Shown: one piece after another, positions 1-13,811 of the stretch
How the letters are laid out: each line of letters opens with the position of its first letter
Position numbering within the stretch: the stretch's first letter is position 1
Source: Sphagnum compactum
Lineage: Eukaryota > Bryophyta > Sphagnopsida > Sphagnales
Reading direction: 5' to 3'
DNA length: 64,000 bases
Assembly (NCBI GenBank): GCA_965153455.1
Contig: OZ234493.1
Location: 18,962,213 to 19,026,212, forward strand
The notes under the pieces: model-generated
Seen by the model: the letters and a program-made list of their open reading frames with translations, nothing else
The model's database searches: none
What the model was told of the DNA's origin: nothing
Translations under genes and position numbers: made by a program

Positions 1-2756
1 GGAATATACAAATTAATGAGTTTTTTGTTTGTATGTATAATTAAAATATTCTCTCTCTTTTTAATGTTTGAAAATTAAAAATATTGATAATTCAATGTTA
101 TATTTTAAATTTTAGTATCATTATGTGATTATTAGTAAGAAAAAAAAATTACTTTTGATCAAATTAGAATGCATGTGTTTGAGATTGAAGTTCACCATGA
201 ATTTTCAAAGCTAACATGTTGAATTTTGATTGATAGAATTGCAATCAAAGTTTGGCATACTTATTGTTGGGTTTTGTTTGGTCACTTGTGGATAGTTTTT
301 AAAATTGTTTTTAGGTTTGTTTGTATGTAAGAAATATGGGTTCTTAGTCAAGGAAAGGTGGGTTAGTGTAAAATCAATGCAAACCATATATTTGAAAGTT
401 CAAATTTCACAAATTTTCAAAGATATGAAGCATGTGTGATTTTCTTTGTAATGCCATTACTTGTGTCATTGATTGAGAACAAGGATTATGGAGAATAGAT
501 ACAAGTTGTTTCTATCACATTGAACATTTGGTATTTCATCATTTTGATCATTTGCTTAAATATGGGTGCACTCCAAAAACATTGTTATTTATGAAGAAAG
601 GGGACATTAAGGTTTTTAATCCTCATAGTTCTTTTGTGGCATGGAGTGACTAACGTGGTTACATCTTGGTTCATGAAAATCACCGTAAAAAGAAAAAAAT
701 CATGGTTAACAAAAGAAGTGTTCATGTTCAAATTTTACAAAGGGAATTGGAAAGCACTCTCTAACCAAATAAGCACCATTGAAATTGTGCCTTCCAATTT
801 TTTACAATGTGAACTTTGTGGTTTGTCATTGAAAGAACTCAATGCCATTTGTGGTAAAATTTGTAAAGACAAGTTCAATGCAACCGGGAAATACACTTTT
901 GGACATGCTCCAATATTTGACTTAGATTATATTGAAAAGTAAAGAATTTGTGGTTAAACAATTACCATTAGGATATTGTTATTGTTGCAAACTTTGTGGG
1001 AAAACCTTTTAAAGCTTATACGGATAATTGAATAGCCATCCATAAACTAAAAATTCAATATATATGTTGTGAATAGGGTATAACCCTTGTTATTCTTATA
1101 CATAATTGGGATGGGTCAAATCCATCTAGAGTTGTGTTCTCAAGATCATGCTCTTTGACAAAGTTTCTATTTCCATAGTTCACAACTCCTCCAAAGCCTC
1201 AAATTGATGAACTTGTCGTAGCAAACAAAAGTAAACACACCCCACAAGGTGGAGACCATATTCCAATTCATTTTGGGATTATGAGTGTAGCATTGGCTAC
1301 TACATTGTGTTCACATAAACTAAAAATGATGCCACAAAGCTTGTAAGAGTTTTGAAACTTGGTATTAGTAAAGCTTTGCATGAAGATATATTTATTTATG
1401 CCCGTCATAAAAGTTGATGAAGTTAGTGGGAAGCAATGGATACTATATTAACCATTCACATGATAAAAATGATGGTATGATATTATGTGAATGGCATTGT
1501 AAAATTATGACTACATTAATTATTTTCCTCCTTTTTTTCTTTTATTGGAACTATCACAACAATTGCTTTCAAAGTGCTATTGTGAATTTTTTTTTGCAAC
1601 CTCATAAAAAATTTGCAAAGCCCACTTAAGGAAAAAAAAATCAAATTATTTCATGTTATCTTTGATAAGTATATCACAATATATTTCTCATTGTTTCAAA
1701 ATTCCAATCCAACATCAATCACAACATTTAATAAAAGGAGACTCAAGTTCATTTCACACACTTCACAATGCCAATTTTTTCACACCTCATCACCTTAAGC
1801 ATAAGAATTTAATTACACCTTCACTTTTCCATAATTGATTGCCATTCATATAAGCAAAATGACAAGAATCAATGTCTCACATAACTCGAGTCAAACTTGA
1901 GTTTTTTCTTGTCATTTATAGTTTGACAAGCCATAATTAAGTACATATCGGACCAACAAATTAAGAACAATAAAATCCTATGGCAAACATATGTTATATA
2001 ATGTGATTTGGTATTTTGTTTCATGATTTGCTTTTGTGAAAGGAGAAAGCCATGGTACTATAAACAATTGTCACAAATTAACTTGGTGATCCAACTCTTA
2101 TGGTGTTACAAAAAAAGTTTGAGAAATATTGAAAAGTTCAACATACGAAATACAAATTATTGGAGATTATCACCGAAAAACATATGGTAGAATTGGAAGG
2201 ATACATAATTCTAACATGGCAAGTTCAATTGCATCTTGCAAATTGGTTTTGGGACTTTGGAGGAAGTTATATTTTGTAACCTTTTTGAATGTTGGTTATG
2301 CGTTTCATTGTGTGGTGGTGAAGGCAACCCTTGGCATTGGTGATGCACCTTTTGATTTGGAGTAAAATTGAGGTAGCTGTGTACTTTGGGAATGGAAAAT
2401 TTGATGACAAAGATGATTATAAAAGGGGATGTGATGATGGCATCTTTGACATCATTTCTTTTGTTGGAGGGAGATCCTTATAGTCAATGTTTCCTTTACT
2501 TCACGATATTGGAAAATCTAATGGCTCAACACCATCATTGCAATGTGGCCCACCACAAATGGAATAGGATTCCAAAGATGGAGATTTTTCGCAATTCCTT
2601 TTGCCTAAACCAAGATGATTTCAAATCATGGTTGATTAACCTTCAGGATTTGTATGATCTAGTGGTGGATCCTAAATCTTTTAAAGTGATGAATATGGAG
2701 CAATGCTATGAATGGTGTTGGGTGTTAATATAAGGTATGGATCCTATCTATTAATT
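1..2756. other. AT-rich intergenic DNA, no recognisable gene
   Basis: The stretch is strongly AT-rich with only short open frames (about 60-115 codons). None of them shows a family motif, a convincing splice structure or a compositional shift. Frames at 634-942 and 2386-2733 are the longest. They could be remnants of a decayed gene, but I recognise nothing in them. Confidence 0.6.
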
Positions 2757-5654
2757 TCACTACGCTGCAGCGCCTCAAGCGGCTACAGGTGGGGCCGATG
2801 GAAACAATGTGCCTGCCGCCCGGGATGAAGTCCAAAATTACCTCGATGGGCGGTATGTCAGTGCCAGCGAAGCTTGCCATCGGCTTTTTGCCTTTGACTT
2901 GCACAACATGCACCCCAATGTTTACCGCTTGGCTGTTCATCTGCTTAATGAGTAGACCACTTACTTTCCTGAGGGGACCACGGTTGGGGAAGCCATGATG
3001 CGCAACAACTCCACCACTTTGACTGGGTGGTGTGACTTCAACCGAAAGGCCAAATATGAATACGCGACTACAGCCACTTTGGCTCACAACAGCAACAACC
3101 CTGCACCGCCACTGCTTGCTACGCTGACCACACTGTACCCAGATTATCCCGAAATCGTTGTGTGGAGCAAATCCAAAAAGGCGTGGCACCTCCGGAAAAG
3201 GGCAGTGGGGCGGCGGGGTGCATGCCAAAACAATCATGTCACATTGGGAACTGTGGGGCGCATGTATTTTGTGCAACCCTCAGAGGGCGAGCGTTATTAT
3301 CTGCCAATTTACCCACGTTGCAGGGGCCACATGCTTTGAGGACCTCAGAACTACCCACCGGCCCCACGTGGCTTGCTGCAAGATGATGCTGAATGGGACG
3401 AGTGCCTTTCAGAAGCTGTTGGCGTGCAACTCCCCAGAAGCTTGCGGCAGCTTTTTACCATCCTGCTGATTTTCAACAACGTCACCAATCCTGGGCAGCT
3501 GTGGGACAGGCATAAGGGAGCCCTTACGGAAGATTTCCTGCACCAAGCACGCCAGGTGAGTGGCCAAAAGGCCTCCACAAAGGAAGTGTATATTGCAAGC
3601 CTCCCTTTCGTTGGGTTGTGATGGTATAAGTTGTGCTCTGTTGTCTTCTTTGAACTACTGCCTGGAAACTTCTCTATTGAATGGTCGATTGTTGGATTCA
3701 ATGTACTAGAAAGCTGATCCCTCAGCATCATTCCACACATTTCATTTAATGAGTCTTACCACATATTGGTGCTGCAAATCCCACTGGATTGCGTTTGCTG
3801 AACCTAAGGCCAAGCTCCTCGAGGTGGTGCTCAACGAGCTGTTGGATCCTATTGCAGTCCAGATTTCTTTGCTAGCTATAAGCATGAATAACTGTGCACT
3901 TCTGGATTATAACCCCCCCCCGCCCCCGATTGCGTCGCGCAGGTAACGCCCAATCGGCAACTGGACCAGGCCATTCTTGACCAGGGCTTGCGAGAAGTGG
4001 AGCAGCTGTTGCAGGCCCAAGGGGGGAAAACCCTAGAGGGTTTTGAGCTGCCTATCCCTGCACAGCTGGCTGCCCCGGGGGACGCCGCTGTATCCGAGGA
4101 GCGGGCGAGGTACAATGTGACGCGGCAAGCTCAGCAGCTTGCTCGGGATGTGCCTTTGCTAAATCAGCATCAGCGCTCCATTTATGACAATGTCATTGAC
4201 GCGGTCCATGACCCCAGGCCGGTGGACAAAACCTTTTTTGTTGATGGGCTGGGAGGGGCTGGCAAGACTTTCCTCTACGGGTGCCTACTCAGCAAGGTAC
4301 TGGTGACATAGCGTTGTCGATGGCATCTTCTGGCATTGCAGCCCTACTTTTGGAGGGCGGCTGCACAGCTCACTCACGTTTCAAAATTCCCGTAGCAGGC
4401 CTTTGTGGCTCATCTGCTTGCTATGTTCCCCTGAACAGTCCACAAGCGGCCTTGATTCGGGCTGCACGCCTCATTGTGTGGGATGAGGCACCCATGGCCC
4501 ACAAGCATGTGTTTGAGGCTGTGAACCGCACGCTCCAGCAGGTTATGGGTGTTGTTGACCCTGCCTTAAAGGACATGCTTTTTGGGGGCAAGGTTGTTGT
4601 CATGGGAGGTGATTTTAGGCAGCTATTGCCTGTGGTTCCCCGGGGCACGAGAGGCCAGATTGTGGATGCCAGTCTCAAGAGGTCCGCAATCCTTTGGCAC
4701 CATGTTAAAGTACGTCACCTGCATGAAAACATGCGTGTTCAAAGGCTTTTGGCACAGGGCGGAGCCAACGCCGCGGTCGATGCCCAACAACAGCAAGCTT
4801 GGGCAGACTACTTGCAACGCATTGGGGAGGGCACAGAGCAAGTCTTTCCTGAGGTTGGGGAGGAGGCTGTTTTGATCCCAGAAGACATGTGTTGCCAGGG
4901 TGACACCATTGATAGCCTGGTGGATGAAGTTTACGGCGACCTTGGCCGCTTCACAGACTCGCAGTCATGCAATGAGCACATCATTCAGAGGGCCATTTTA
5001 ACTCCTTTGAACGAGGACGTTGACAGCATCAACATCGCCATCATGAATCGGTTTAACTTCACCACACCTGACGGCCCACCAGCACAGCGCCGCACGTACC
5101 AGAGCGCTGATTCTCTTGTGCAAGGCGAACAGAGACGGGTTTACCCCACCGAGTTTCTAAACTCCTTCAGCATGTCAGGGGTGCCACCCCACACTTTGAC
5201 CTTGCAGGAAGGCTGCCCGGTGATTTTGCTGCGGAATATGCCGGGCGGCCTTGCAAATGGCACTTGGTTTATTGTGGTCAAGCTGATGCAACACATAATT
5301 GATGTTGAAATTGCCACAGGACCGGACAAGGGTAGGCGCGTTTTCATTCCCCGCCTCAACATCACTCCCTCTGACACGAAAAGGATGCCTTTTACTCTCC
5401 GCCGGCGACAGTTCCCGTTGCAGCCCGCATTTGCCATGACTATCAACAAGGCCCAGGGGCATACACTGCAGACAGTGGGGGTGTACCTGTCGAAGCCTGT
5501 TTTTTGCCACGGGCAGCTTTATGTGGCTTTCTCTCGGTGCGGCTCACGGCGAGGCGTCCGGGTGCTGGTACGGGGTGGCAGCAGGGCGGCTCTGAATGGG
5601 ACCCCTGCTGGCGTTTACACTAGTAATGTGGTCTACCGCGAGGTGCTGCAGTGA
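2757..5654 (+). pseudogene. Helitron PIF1-like helicase, frameshifted
   Basis: In intact Helitrons this 5'-3' helicase unwinds DNA during rolling-circle transposition. The reading moves through several frames. DEVQNYLDGRYVSASEA near 2826 and GRMYFVQPSEGERYYL near 3257 match the region upstream of the helicase. An in-frame stop follows at about 2953. Frame changes occur near 3300-3370, the stretch 3620-3950 has no coherent frame, and another shift lies near 4300. Walker A is GLGGAGKT (about 4248-4271), Walker B region is IVWDEAP (about 4473), followed by GDFRQLLPV. The final 4297-5654 segment is one open frame through the C-terminal INKAQGHTLQ and YVAFSR motifs to a natural stop at 5652-5654. 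The long open 3' frame suggests fairly recent decay. A functional transposase is excluded by the lesions and the missing Rep domain. Confidence 0.85.
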
Positions 5655-5950
5655 TTCTTCTTGTGGGTATGGGGTTCTTAGGGGTCTCGTTTGGACTCCC
5701 AGTTTTTTTTCAGGGCTTGGGCTTTGGTTTCGTCCAAGGGGATGGGTTGGATTAGACTAAAATGGGGCTTTTATATATATCAGACATTCCCTCCATGTAT
5801 GTTTTCATGGGGGACTTTTCAACGAAATTTCGTCAAAAACAATAAAAAAATAAAAATAAAAATAGTTGTTTTGCGCCTTTGTGTGTGTCTCTCTTGGTTT
5901 AAAGAAACCGGGGGACTTCACAGTGTCCGAAGGTCACGGGTACCCACTAG
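2757..5950 (+). mobile_element. Helitron remnant (rolling-circle transposon), 5'-truncated
   Basis: A GC-rich block begins abruptly near 2757 inside AT-rich DNA. It carries the C-terminal part of a Helitron RepHel protein. The replication-initiator (HUH) domain that should precede the helicase is absent, so the element is truncated or broken at its 5' side. A possible 3' terminus is the CTAG at 5947-5950. It lies 9 nt after a small hairpin (5923-5937, stem GTGTCC/GGTCAC with one mismatch, loop GAA) and is followed by T. Helitrons typically end in CTRR shortly after a hairpin and insert between A and T. The 5' TC terminus was not found. Confidence 0.65.
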
Positions 5951-8900
5951 TATTTATAGTCTCACATTTGCATGGTTCCAATTGCAAATTCAATTCTAAT
6001 TGGAAGAGGCTTCACTTACTTTGAATTGGAATGATTTATTGAACATTGGATGGGAGAGATATCTATTCGTTGAGAAACTTAGATTGAAGGAATTGGCTTT
6101 GGTGAGACTGACATTTCCTAATGTTCTACACAATTAGGAATTTTCTAATTCGTGGGAATGATGGGAAATCTTTTGTAGGATGTGAAAATTAAACCAAAAG
6201 TTTTCCTCATGGGATTGATTTTTGTGAATAGGTTAGGATTTTGGGCACATTATAAAAATATATACATCCTAACCATGGGAACTCGAAAATCTAGTGTTGC
6301 AAAGGTTTGGCCTCTTTCCATAAAAGGCAAGAATGTTTTATGTGCATGTTCTGGGAAGGGGAAATGACAAGAGGGAGAAAACATCATAGTTCTACCTTAC
6401 AATTTGCCTTTCATTGTTGGAGAATTTTGTTATATGCAAAGATGTTGTGAAGCATATAGTCTATTCAAAAGGAACATTGTATGCACATGGACCCAATCTT
6501 CTACCAAGTTTCCATTTATTGAAGGGTGTGTTGGCCAATTGGTGCCAAATGTTTGGTGTGCATTTTAATGTGAGCCAACCTTTGGTAAGTGGTTGGGAAT
6601 TTGAATTGACAACAAAGACCTATGATCATCTTTTGATATTTTTGATTGTTGGAGTTCATATTTTTTCAAGATTTGTCCAAGGAGTTGATGAATGTACTTA
6701 TAATGATTTTGGATGAACCTAATACAAGGTTTTCCACCAATTTTGTGCTAGGCAATCATGTAAACATAGGACTATTTTTTTTTGAACCCATAATCAAATG
6801 CCATTAAAGTTTTCTTAAAAATTATTATTATTTGGTAGTTAATGACTTTTTAGTTGTATTTTTGGTAGTTAGGTTTTAGGAAAAAGATGGCATCAACAAT
6901 TTGGACTTTTTGTGGGATATTTTTCATATTCCAATTTTTGTAGTTATGGGAGTTGAGGAAGTTATTTTTGGAGACACATTTATAAGATTGTAGAGGTATT
7001 TTTCTATTGTCATTAAACACGAAGCCTTGACATTTTAGGAAGAGTCTATTAATTTTGCATATTTCATTGGTGAAAATTCATGACTGTTGTGTTATTGATG
7101 GGGAATTATAAAAATTATTGTGTGAAAATTTTGGGAATCGTTATTATGATTAAATCAATTCTTTTACTTTTGGTGTTTGTAAAAATAGTTTCCTTATATC
7201 ATTGTGATCATGTGGTTCTATATTTGAAATGGTATGTACCATTATATCATTTAATGTTTTCTTGGAGAACAAACCTTTGATTCCATTATTTTTTAATCAT
7301 TGATTTATATTTATATTTTATTAAAAAAATACATTGGATGCAATTTAGATTTAATTGAATTCCAATTCAAGTCAATTCAATTCTAGTTCAGTTAAAATAA
7401 CTTCAATAAATGGATTAAAATTCAATATAAAAAAATGGGATGCAAATTGGTTGAACAAGGTATTGAATTTATTTTCATGCATATGGTGTTGGAAAAAAAA
7501 CTCTAAAAAAAAAAACTTGTTGAAGTTTCCTTTTTCTCCTAACCAACAAGATCATACAACTCATATAAATAAATTGAACATCATCTCTTTTGTATAGGGT
7601 TGATTAAAATATTAGGATAGTTAGAACGTTTTGGAAATGTTACCCATTTTGGCTTCATGCTACTCCACATTACCAATGCTGATCATTTTTTTTCCCTTAT
7701 GTTTTCATATGGTTTCCAATAATTCATCATTATTTATGTCAATGTCAAATTTAATTTGAACTAATATAAGTATCATGAACATGAAAAAACACATCTTAAT
7801 TCTTCTTTTCATATCCATGTTGGTGGAGTAGGGGAAAAAACAATTATAAGGATGGAAGTAGTTATTAATAAAGTTAGTAGGAAAGGAAGTAATTACTAAG
7901 AAAGCAACGAAGTAGTTAGACTTGGAAATGAAGTAGTTGAATCTAGAATTATCTTTGGAAATGTCAAAGGATGACCATATGATAGGAAATGCCTTTGAAA
8001 TTCTCCAAGGAGGACCATATAATCGATTCCAAAAAAATCACCCATATACCAATTCCTTGAAATTTCTTGTCATTGGAATTTTGATTTTTATGTATTAATG
8101 ATATTGTGATAATCATGATTTTCATATTAACCATATATTGTGGCACAAATATCATATTCCTACTTAGTAAAATAAACAAATGTTAGCATATATTTGTCAT
8201 CCCACTTTTCATCCACTTAAAGTTTCATAAAAAAACGTTTATGAAACTTTCATGAACATTGGCATGGGACTTCTTTTTTATGAAAAACTGAGCAATAAAA
8301 ACATGGTGGATGAAAATATGTTGGTTTATTTTGAAAAAATTGACGCATGAAATGCTTAAGTCATGCTTCAAATCATACTTCATATTTCTTTAATATGGAA
8401 TATATTAAGTTTTGCAACATCTGAACCACATATAATATTAAACCGAATCCAATTTAGTGGCATATAAATTGGTTGACCTACCAAGAGGTATGTGCAAATC
8501 CAAACATTATTTGTTCAACACCAAGAAGTATGTGCCCATTAGGAATTGAGACAATATGAGGTAGCCCATGACACTTTACCTTATTAGTTAAAGCTATTTT
8601 TTATTTTCATTCACTCTTTCAACCTCTTGCATTTAAAACCATTCTTGCTATTTGTAAAATCAAATTACATTCTTTCCCCTTCTACTATTCATTTGCATGA
8701 TCTATACTTCAATTTGCATTCTCTTACATTCCTTTCTACCTCTACCACATGTTTGCAATCGTTCAACCTTTATTTTACAATGGCAAAAAAAAAATTAACA
8801 CTAATTGTCACACTAAACACCTTGGAATCTATAATTGAATATACACTAATTTGAAGCATATTAGATAGAATATGTGATATGAAAAAAAAAAACCTTTGGA

Positions 8901-11850
8901 ATATCCAAGAAAGGACACCCAACTAGTCCCCCCCCCCCCTCCCTCCGCCCCCTTGACATTTGCTAAGAATTAGAACATGGGGAGTAGATTGTGAAAATGC
9001 AATCGATAAAACAGATGAATGGATGGCATGGATATGGGCAAATGCTAAGATAGACAAAGAAAATTTTACATTACTTAAACAAATTGTAAACATTTCCAAG
9101 GGGTGAAGATTACAATTAGGTGATGTTTACACGTGCCATAATTTTTTTCAAAAAACAATGTGAATTTGAAAAAGTTGATTCCAGAACTTTTTCACAAGCT
9201 TATTGAATGGTTTGTCAATAAAATATTTGGTAACCCTTAGTAACCTAATATCAAAAAAATTCATGAAACTCCAAAGACGAATCTATGCAACTCTAAGCAG
9301 GTAAACCTAGGTGCCACAAGAGATACATTGTTTTGATGCCATTAGAGTCGCATGTTCCTCAATGACATAGTCCATAAGATCATGACTATCATTTAATCCC
9401 CTTAATTTCAAATTGTTTTTATGCTTTTTAGAAGCATTATGAGCTCCAACTTGTTTGGGTTCATCATAATTCACCAAACATCTCACATATTTGACTGCGA
9501 TGATCTAAGAAGGTTTATACATGTTAACAACAAATTATCATCACAAGTAGTGGTGAATAATTAGTTCAATGTTCGTATTGAATAAGCTAGTTCACATAAG
9601 ATCATAATAATACAATAAAGTTCAATAGTATTGCGGTAGCAATACAACTTTAGATTAAAACATGGATATATTGGAAATATTGATTATGATATGAAATTGA
9701 AAAAAACATGAACTCCACAAAAGGTCAAACACACCAAAAAAAAAAGAGTACAATTATGGCCATTGGATGTTTGAATTCAATATGAAACTATATATATATT
9801 AGCCACATCATGTGAACATGTGGCAATTGAAAATGTGTTCATTAGATGCCATAGGTTTTGGTCTAGCCTAAATAGCCTTAGGGCTAGGGCAAGGTACCCA
9901 TGCTAGGTAGTTTAGGTGCCACATAGTTTAATGCAAGGCTAGGTAGTTTAATTAACACAAGTATTGTAATTTAAAGCTAGGTAAATTAACCACTTACATT
10001 AAACCCAGGGCTAAGTAAATCACTGGGCCATCTAGGCTAAGCTTAAGTCTAAATAACCTAGGATTATGTAGCCTAGGTAACCTAGTTTAAGCCTAGGCAT
10101 CGATGATCTAAAACTAGTTACCAGGTAAGGTGGACCAATTCCAATGGATAAGTAATTCATAAAAATCCATTCACCAATGTTAAAATTGTAGTTTACTATG
10201 ATATCATTGTTTAAGTGGGGGCTACATGAAGCTAATGAGATAATAAAGATTATGTGAATAAAAGCCCAACTAAATGACTTTTTAACATGGATGTTAAAAG
10301 AAAAAACAAGATTCATCAAAAAAGAATATGATATGCACTTTTAAAAAATAAGGTACATTTTAAAACATTTAAAAGTTCATATCTTTTTTTGAGTTAAAGC
10401 TTTTCCAACAAAGTTTTTGCATCTATGTTATTTTTTCTTTAATATATCATATATTGAGTCCTTATAAGACAATCCAAATTAAATTCATAAACTAAAATGT
10501 ATTCATATCAAGTCACAAATAAAAGACCAGTTCATATTTTTCAACTTTAAAAGTTCAATACTCTATATTTGGAGAATATATGTTATTTTTTGTGCAAATG
10601 TCTTTTTATTCGAGTTGAGAATTTTAATTCAATAATAAATTTGGCAGAATGATGTTTTATAGCGTGTTAATGACCTGTTAATGCATGACATTTTATGAAA
10701 ACTTGTAATGTGACATAAAAAGTGGTGCATCTTATTTTACACCCACTTTAAGTAGCCCATGCCAAGGCTTAGATACATTAAAAAGCACAATTAGTCTAAT
10801 TTTAAGTGGTCTAAAGGTGGCACCTAGCCTAGTCTAATGCTAGCTAGGTTATGCTTATATCCCCATGCCTTAGCCCCTTGCACCACTTATGTTACTTTAG
10901 CCCCCCTTTGACCACCTAGGTATTTTGGTATGCACATTTGAGAGAAGTTCTTCAAGGGCTCATTAACCCTAATATTGCCAATTTAGGTGTCAACCTTTCA
11001 TGGTAACTTCAGTGTTAAAAATAATACATGAAAGTCTATCAAGATAACTTTTGATGGAAGTTACATACCAACTTGTCTATTTTAAAAAAATTATTTATTT
11101 ATTTATATTGAAAAAAATCATTTGTATTTTATGTAGGGGAAGGTTATGGATGTAAGCACTTTCAAATTTGAAGTTTTGATAGGTCTCAAATAAGGGCCAA
11201 AAATTTAGAAGGTTTTTTATTTGAAACCTTCTCCTATAAAAAAATGATTAAGGTATAGGATAATTTGTGAATATACTTTAATTTTACCTGCCTCAAATAA
11301 ATTATGAGCACTTAGGTACACATAAAACATCGTTGCATTTTTTTTGGGTATATTTTGGTCCCTCATTGGGTTGAAGAAATCCTATTCATTGATGTCACAA
11401 TATTGTTGTAGGAACAATAACTTACACAATTTGAAAGGTATTTTCCAACCTATCAAAGTTATTTTCATCGAGTGGAAGTTACCCACTAGCTTGTCGCTTT
11501 TCATTATCTTTGTCATTATCTTTGTCCCTTTGCAATGTTATTGTCACGATGACATTTTACGTAAGAGAAGGGTCTATCAATAGACCTTTTCAAATTTTTG
11601 ATTCTCCCTCTCGGCCTATTGGCCTCAAGGGATTTCAAAATTTGAAAGGATTATGTTGATTGACCTTTTTCCTATACAAGCAAACTTCAAATGTATGCAA
11701 AACCCACTAAGGTAAAAACAAGGTAAATCTAAGATATTGACTAGCCAACCCGGTAGGGTAAATAAAAAGGCAACATTAAAAAAAATTGATCAGCAAAGTA
11801 CGGTATGTAGTAATTTTACCTTGTTTGATTTTACCACGGGTATTTGCAAG
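5951..11850. other. AT-rich intergenic DNA
   Basis: No gene is supported. Short open frames lack motifs. Visible structure is limited to a poly-C tract near 8928-8940 and stretches rich in the pentamer CTAGG (about 9830-10100 and 10790-10920), where phrases such as CTAGGTAGTTTA recur irregularly. No TIR, LTR or tRNA-like sequence was recognised. Confidence 0.5.
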
Positions 11851-11858
11851 GGGTAATA

Positions 11859-12823
11859 ACCAGTGTTGGATGGGTATCACAATTTTATGATGCCCACCAA
11901 GTTTGGTTTTCACAAAGTAATTTACAAAAGGTTCTAGTTCTCCCCAAAAAAAAATTTTCAAATCTTTTTACACGGAGCAAAGGTATCAACATTTAAAAGA
12001 AAATTTTACTAGTTCTCACAATGTTGATTCTTAGAAATTTGAGAACAACCAATTATTTTTTGTTGGTTCTCACAAGCTGGGAATTATTTTATATTTTTAA
12101 ATTAAAAATTAAAATTAAAATTAAGGTCAAATAATTATTGATTTGATTTTTTTAAAAATGACAACTATGGCTTTTAAAAAAAATTAAAATCAAAAGACCT
12201 CTGGTTCAAAGTTTTTGAAAGATTTTAAAAATAAATCATCATTCAAAATAAACTTTTCAAACATCATTACCATTTGACCTGGCCTACCGTTAATAAGTAC
12301 CTACCACCGAATACTAACCCTCCCTTGGAGCTCCCATCTCCCAAGGCAAATTAGACATGATAGGCAAATTTTGATGTGGGTTTGGTGATGAAAGTGTCCT
12401 TTCTTTAACCCTAATTAAATTAGGTTGACTTAACATTGTATCTCCAAAGTTCAAACCCATGGTTCATGAATGATCGCCACGATCCAGTAAATAAAATGTT
12501 GTTCCATTTTGCATAGAAACATGATTAAGTTTGATGCTCTCATAACTTCTCTTTCATTGCTTGCTTGTACTAATTTTTGATGGTAGCTAAACCTTGAGAC
12601 CGTGACCCGGGTAAGAGGTCAAACCTTATCCGGTTCTCAGATTTTTTTGGTTCTATTTATAAAATACGGTTCTCACATCCGGTTCTCACTTGTGTGAGAA
12701 CCGTTAATTTGATTTTCAGTCAGGGTATCGTTAATGGTGATACCCTGAAAGGATGAGACTGAGGTGCCCAAGTGATACCCGAGTGATGCCTGAGTGTATT
12801 TGTGATACCCGCCCAACACTGGT
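11859..12823. repeat. 24-bp inverted repeat pair bounding about 965 bp
   Basis: The sequence at 11859-11882 recurs in reverse complement at 12800-12823 with 22 of 24 bases matching (core TGTGATACCC...CCAACACTGG). The enclosed DNA is non-coding and contains several GGTTCTCAC phrases. It may be a degenerate non-autonomous transposon, but target-site duplications were not found. Confidence 0.35.
12680..12703. repeat. Perfect 10-bp hairpin
   Basis: Arms CGGTTCTCAC and GTGAGAACCG are perfect inverted copies around a TTGT loop. The same GGTTCTCAC phrase recurs at about 12053 and 12669, so this is probably part of a local repeat family, not a regulatory site. Confidence 0.6.
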
Positions 12824-12889
12824 GGAAACGGATTACTGACCCCCAAACTGCACCATACTTTGAAACCCACACGTGCTCAACACAATTCC

Positions 12890-13640
12890 CATCCGACGGT
12901 CCAAGATTGAAGGTGCAACGTAAGCCCTCCGTGATTGTCAGTTCCAGAACGTCAGATGCTAGGAAACTTGAGATACACCCATAGCTGTCCATCATCTGAC
13001 GGTCCAGAATTGAAAGTGCATTTGCATCCGCGAAAACCTTCCCGATCGTCAGTTTGAGACCGTTGGATGGAAAAGATTCTAATTCCGGTCAAAGATAGTA
13101 AACCTGCGGTTTAACATTGATGACCGTAGGTCAGAAGATCGTCAAATTGTGGACCGTCAGATGAAGGGCCGCTCCGGCAAAAAAGCACAGACCAATCAAT
13201 CTGACGGTCCAGTTTTGAAAGTGCGTTATGAATGCCGGAAACGTCCCCAATCGTCAGTATGGACCGTCAGATGTTAGGACCCAATGCTCCGGCCCCACTA
13301 CAAACCCTATCTATCATCTGACGACTCAGAATCGATGATGTACTTTTGTGGGCCAGTTCGTCAATTCTTGATCGTAGGATGACGAGACACATCCGACGGT
13401 GCAAACTGATCATCCGACGGTCTACAATTGAAGTCTCCCAGATCGTCATTTTTGGACCGTCAGATGATAGGACTTACTCCGGCACAAAAGAGATAAACCG
13501 TGCTATCATCCAGCGGTTCAGAATTAATGGGGTATTTTTCGTCGGTCAGAAATCGTCTGCGATTGGTAATTATTGACCGTTCGATCATGGGATAATCTGG
13601 GTTATAGAGTAGCTACCATTTATCCGACGGTCCAGAATTC
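12890..13640. repeat. Diverged ~105-bp tandem array with inverted half-sites
   Basis: A motif close to ATCYGACGGTCCAGAATTGA recurs near 12890, 12993, 13199, 13316, 13409, 13508 and 13621. Its complementary half GGACCGTCAGATG recurs near 13047, 13153, 13260, 13455 and 13574. Spacing averages about 105 bp, so about seven or eight units are present. Each unit therefore contains a sense and an antisense half-site and can fold back. The array ends immediately before the TIPIN leader. Confidence 0.75.
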
Positions 13641-13766
13641 ACAATGTAACTGTAGTAGGCCTCCGATTACAGTGCACGAAAGGGAGCTTTTAGAATATGG
13701 AAGTGAACGTCGGGAACAGTTTTGAGCACTTAGGGAACACGACAAAGCTTCGCTTCCCGCCATTGC

Positions 13767-13810
<44 letters not shown>
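13767..13810. repeat. GA microsatellite in the TIPIN leader
   Basis: A run of GA dinucleotides with one AAA interruption, about 230 bp upstream of the TIPIN ATG. Its position suggests the 5' UTR or core promoter. GA/CT tracts are common there in plants. Confidence 0.8.

Positions 13811-13811
<1 letters not shown>

Noticed and set aside
2725-3276. 183-codon minus-strand ORF
   Set aside because: It lies antisense to Helitron coding sequence and has no motif; high GC alone opens the frame.
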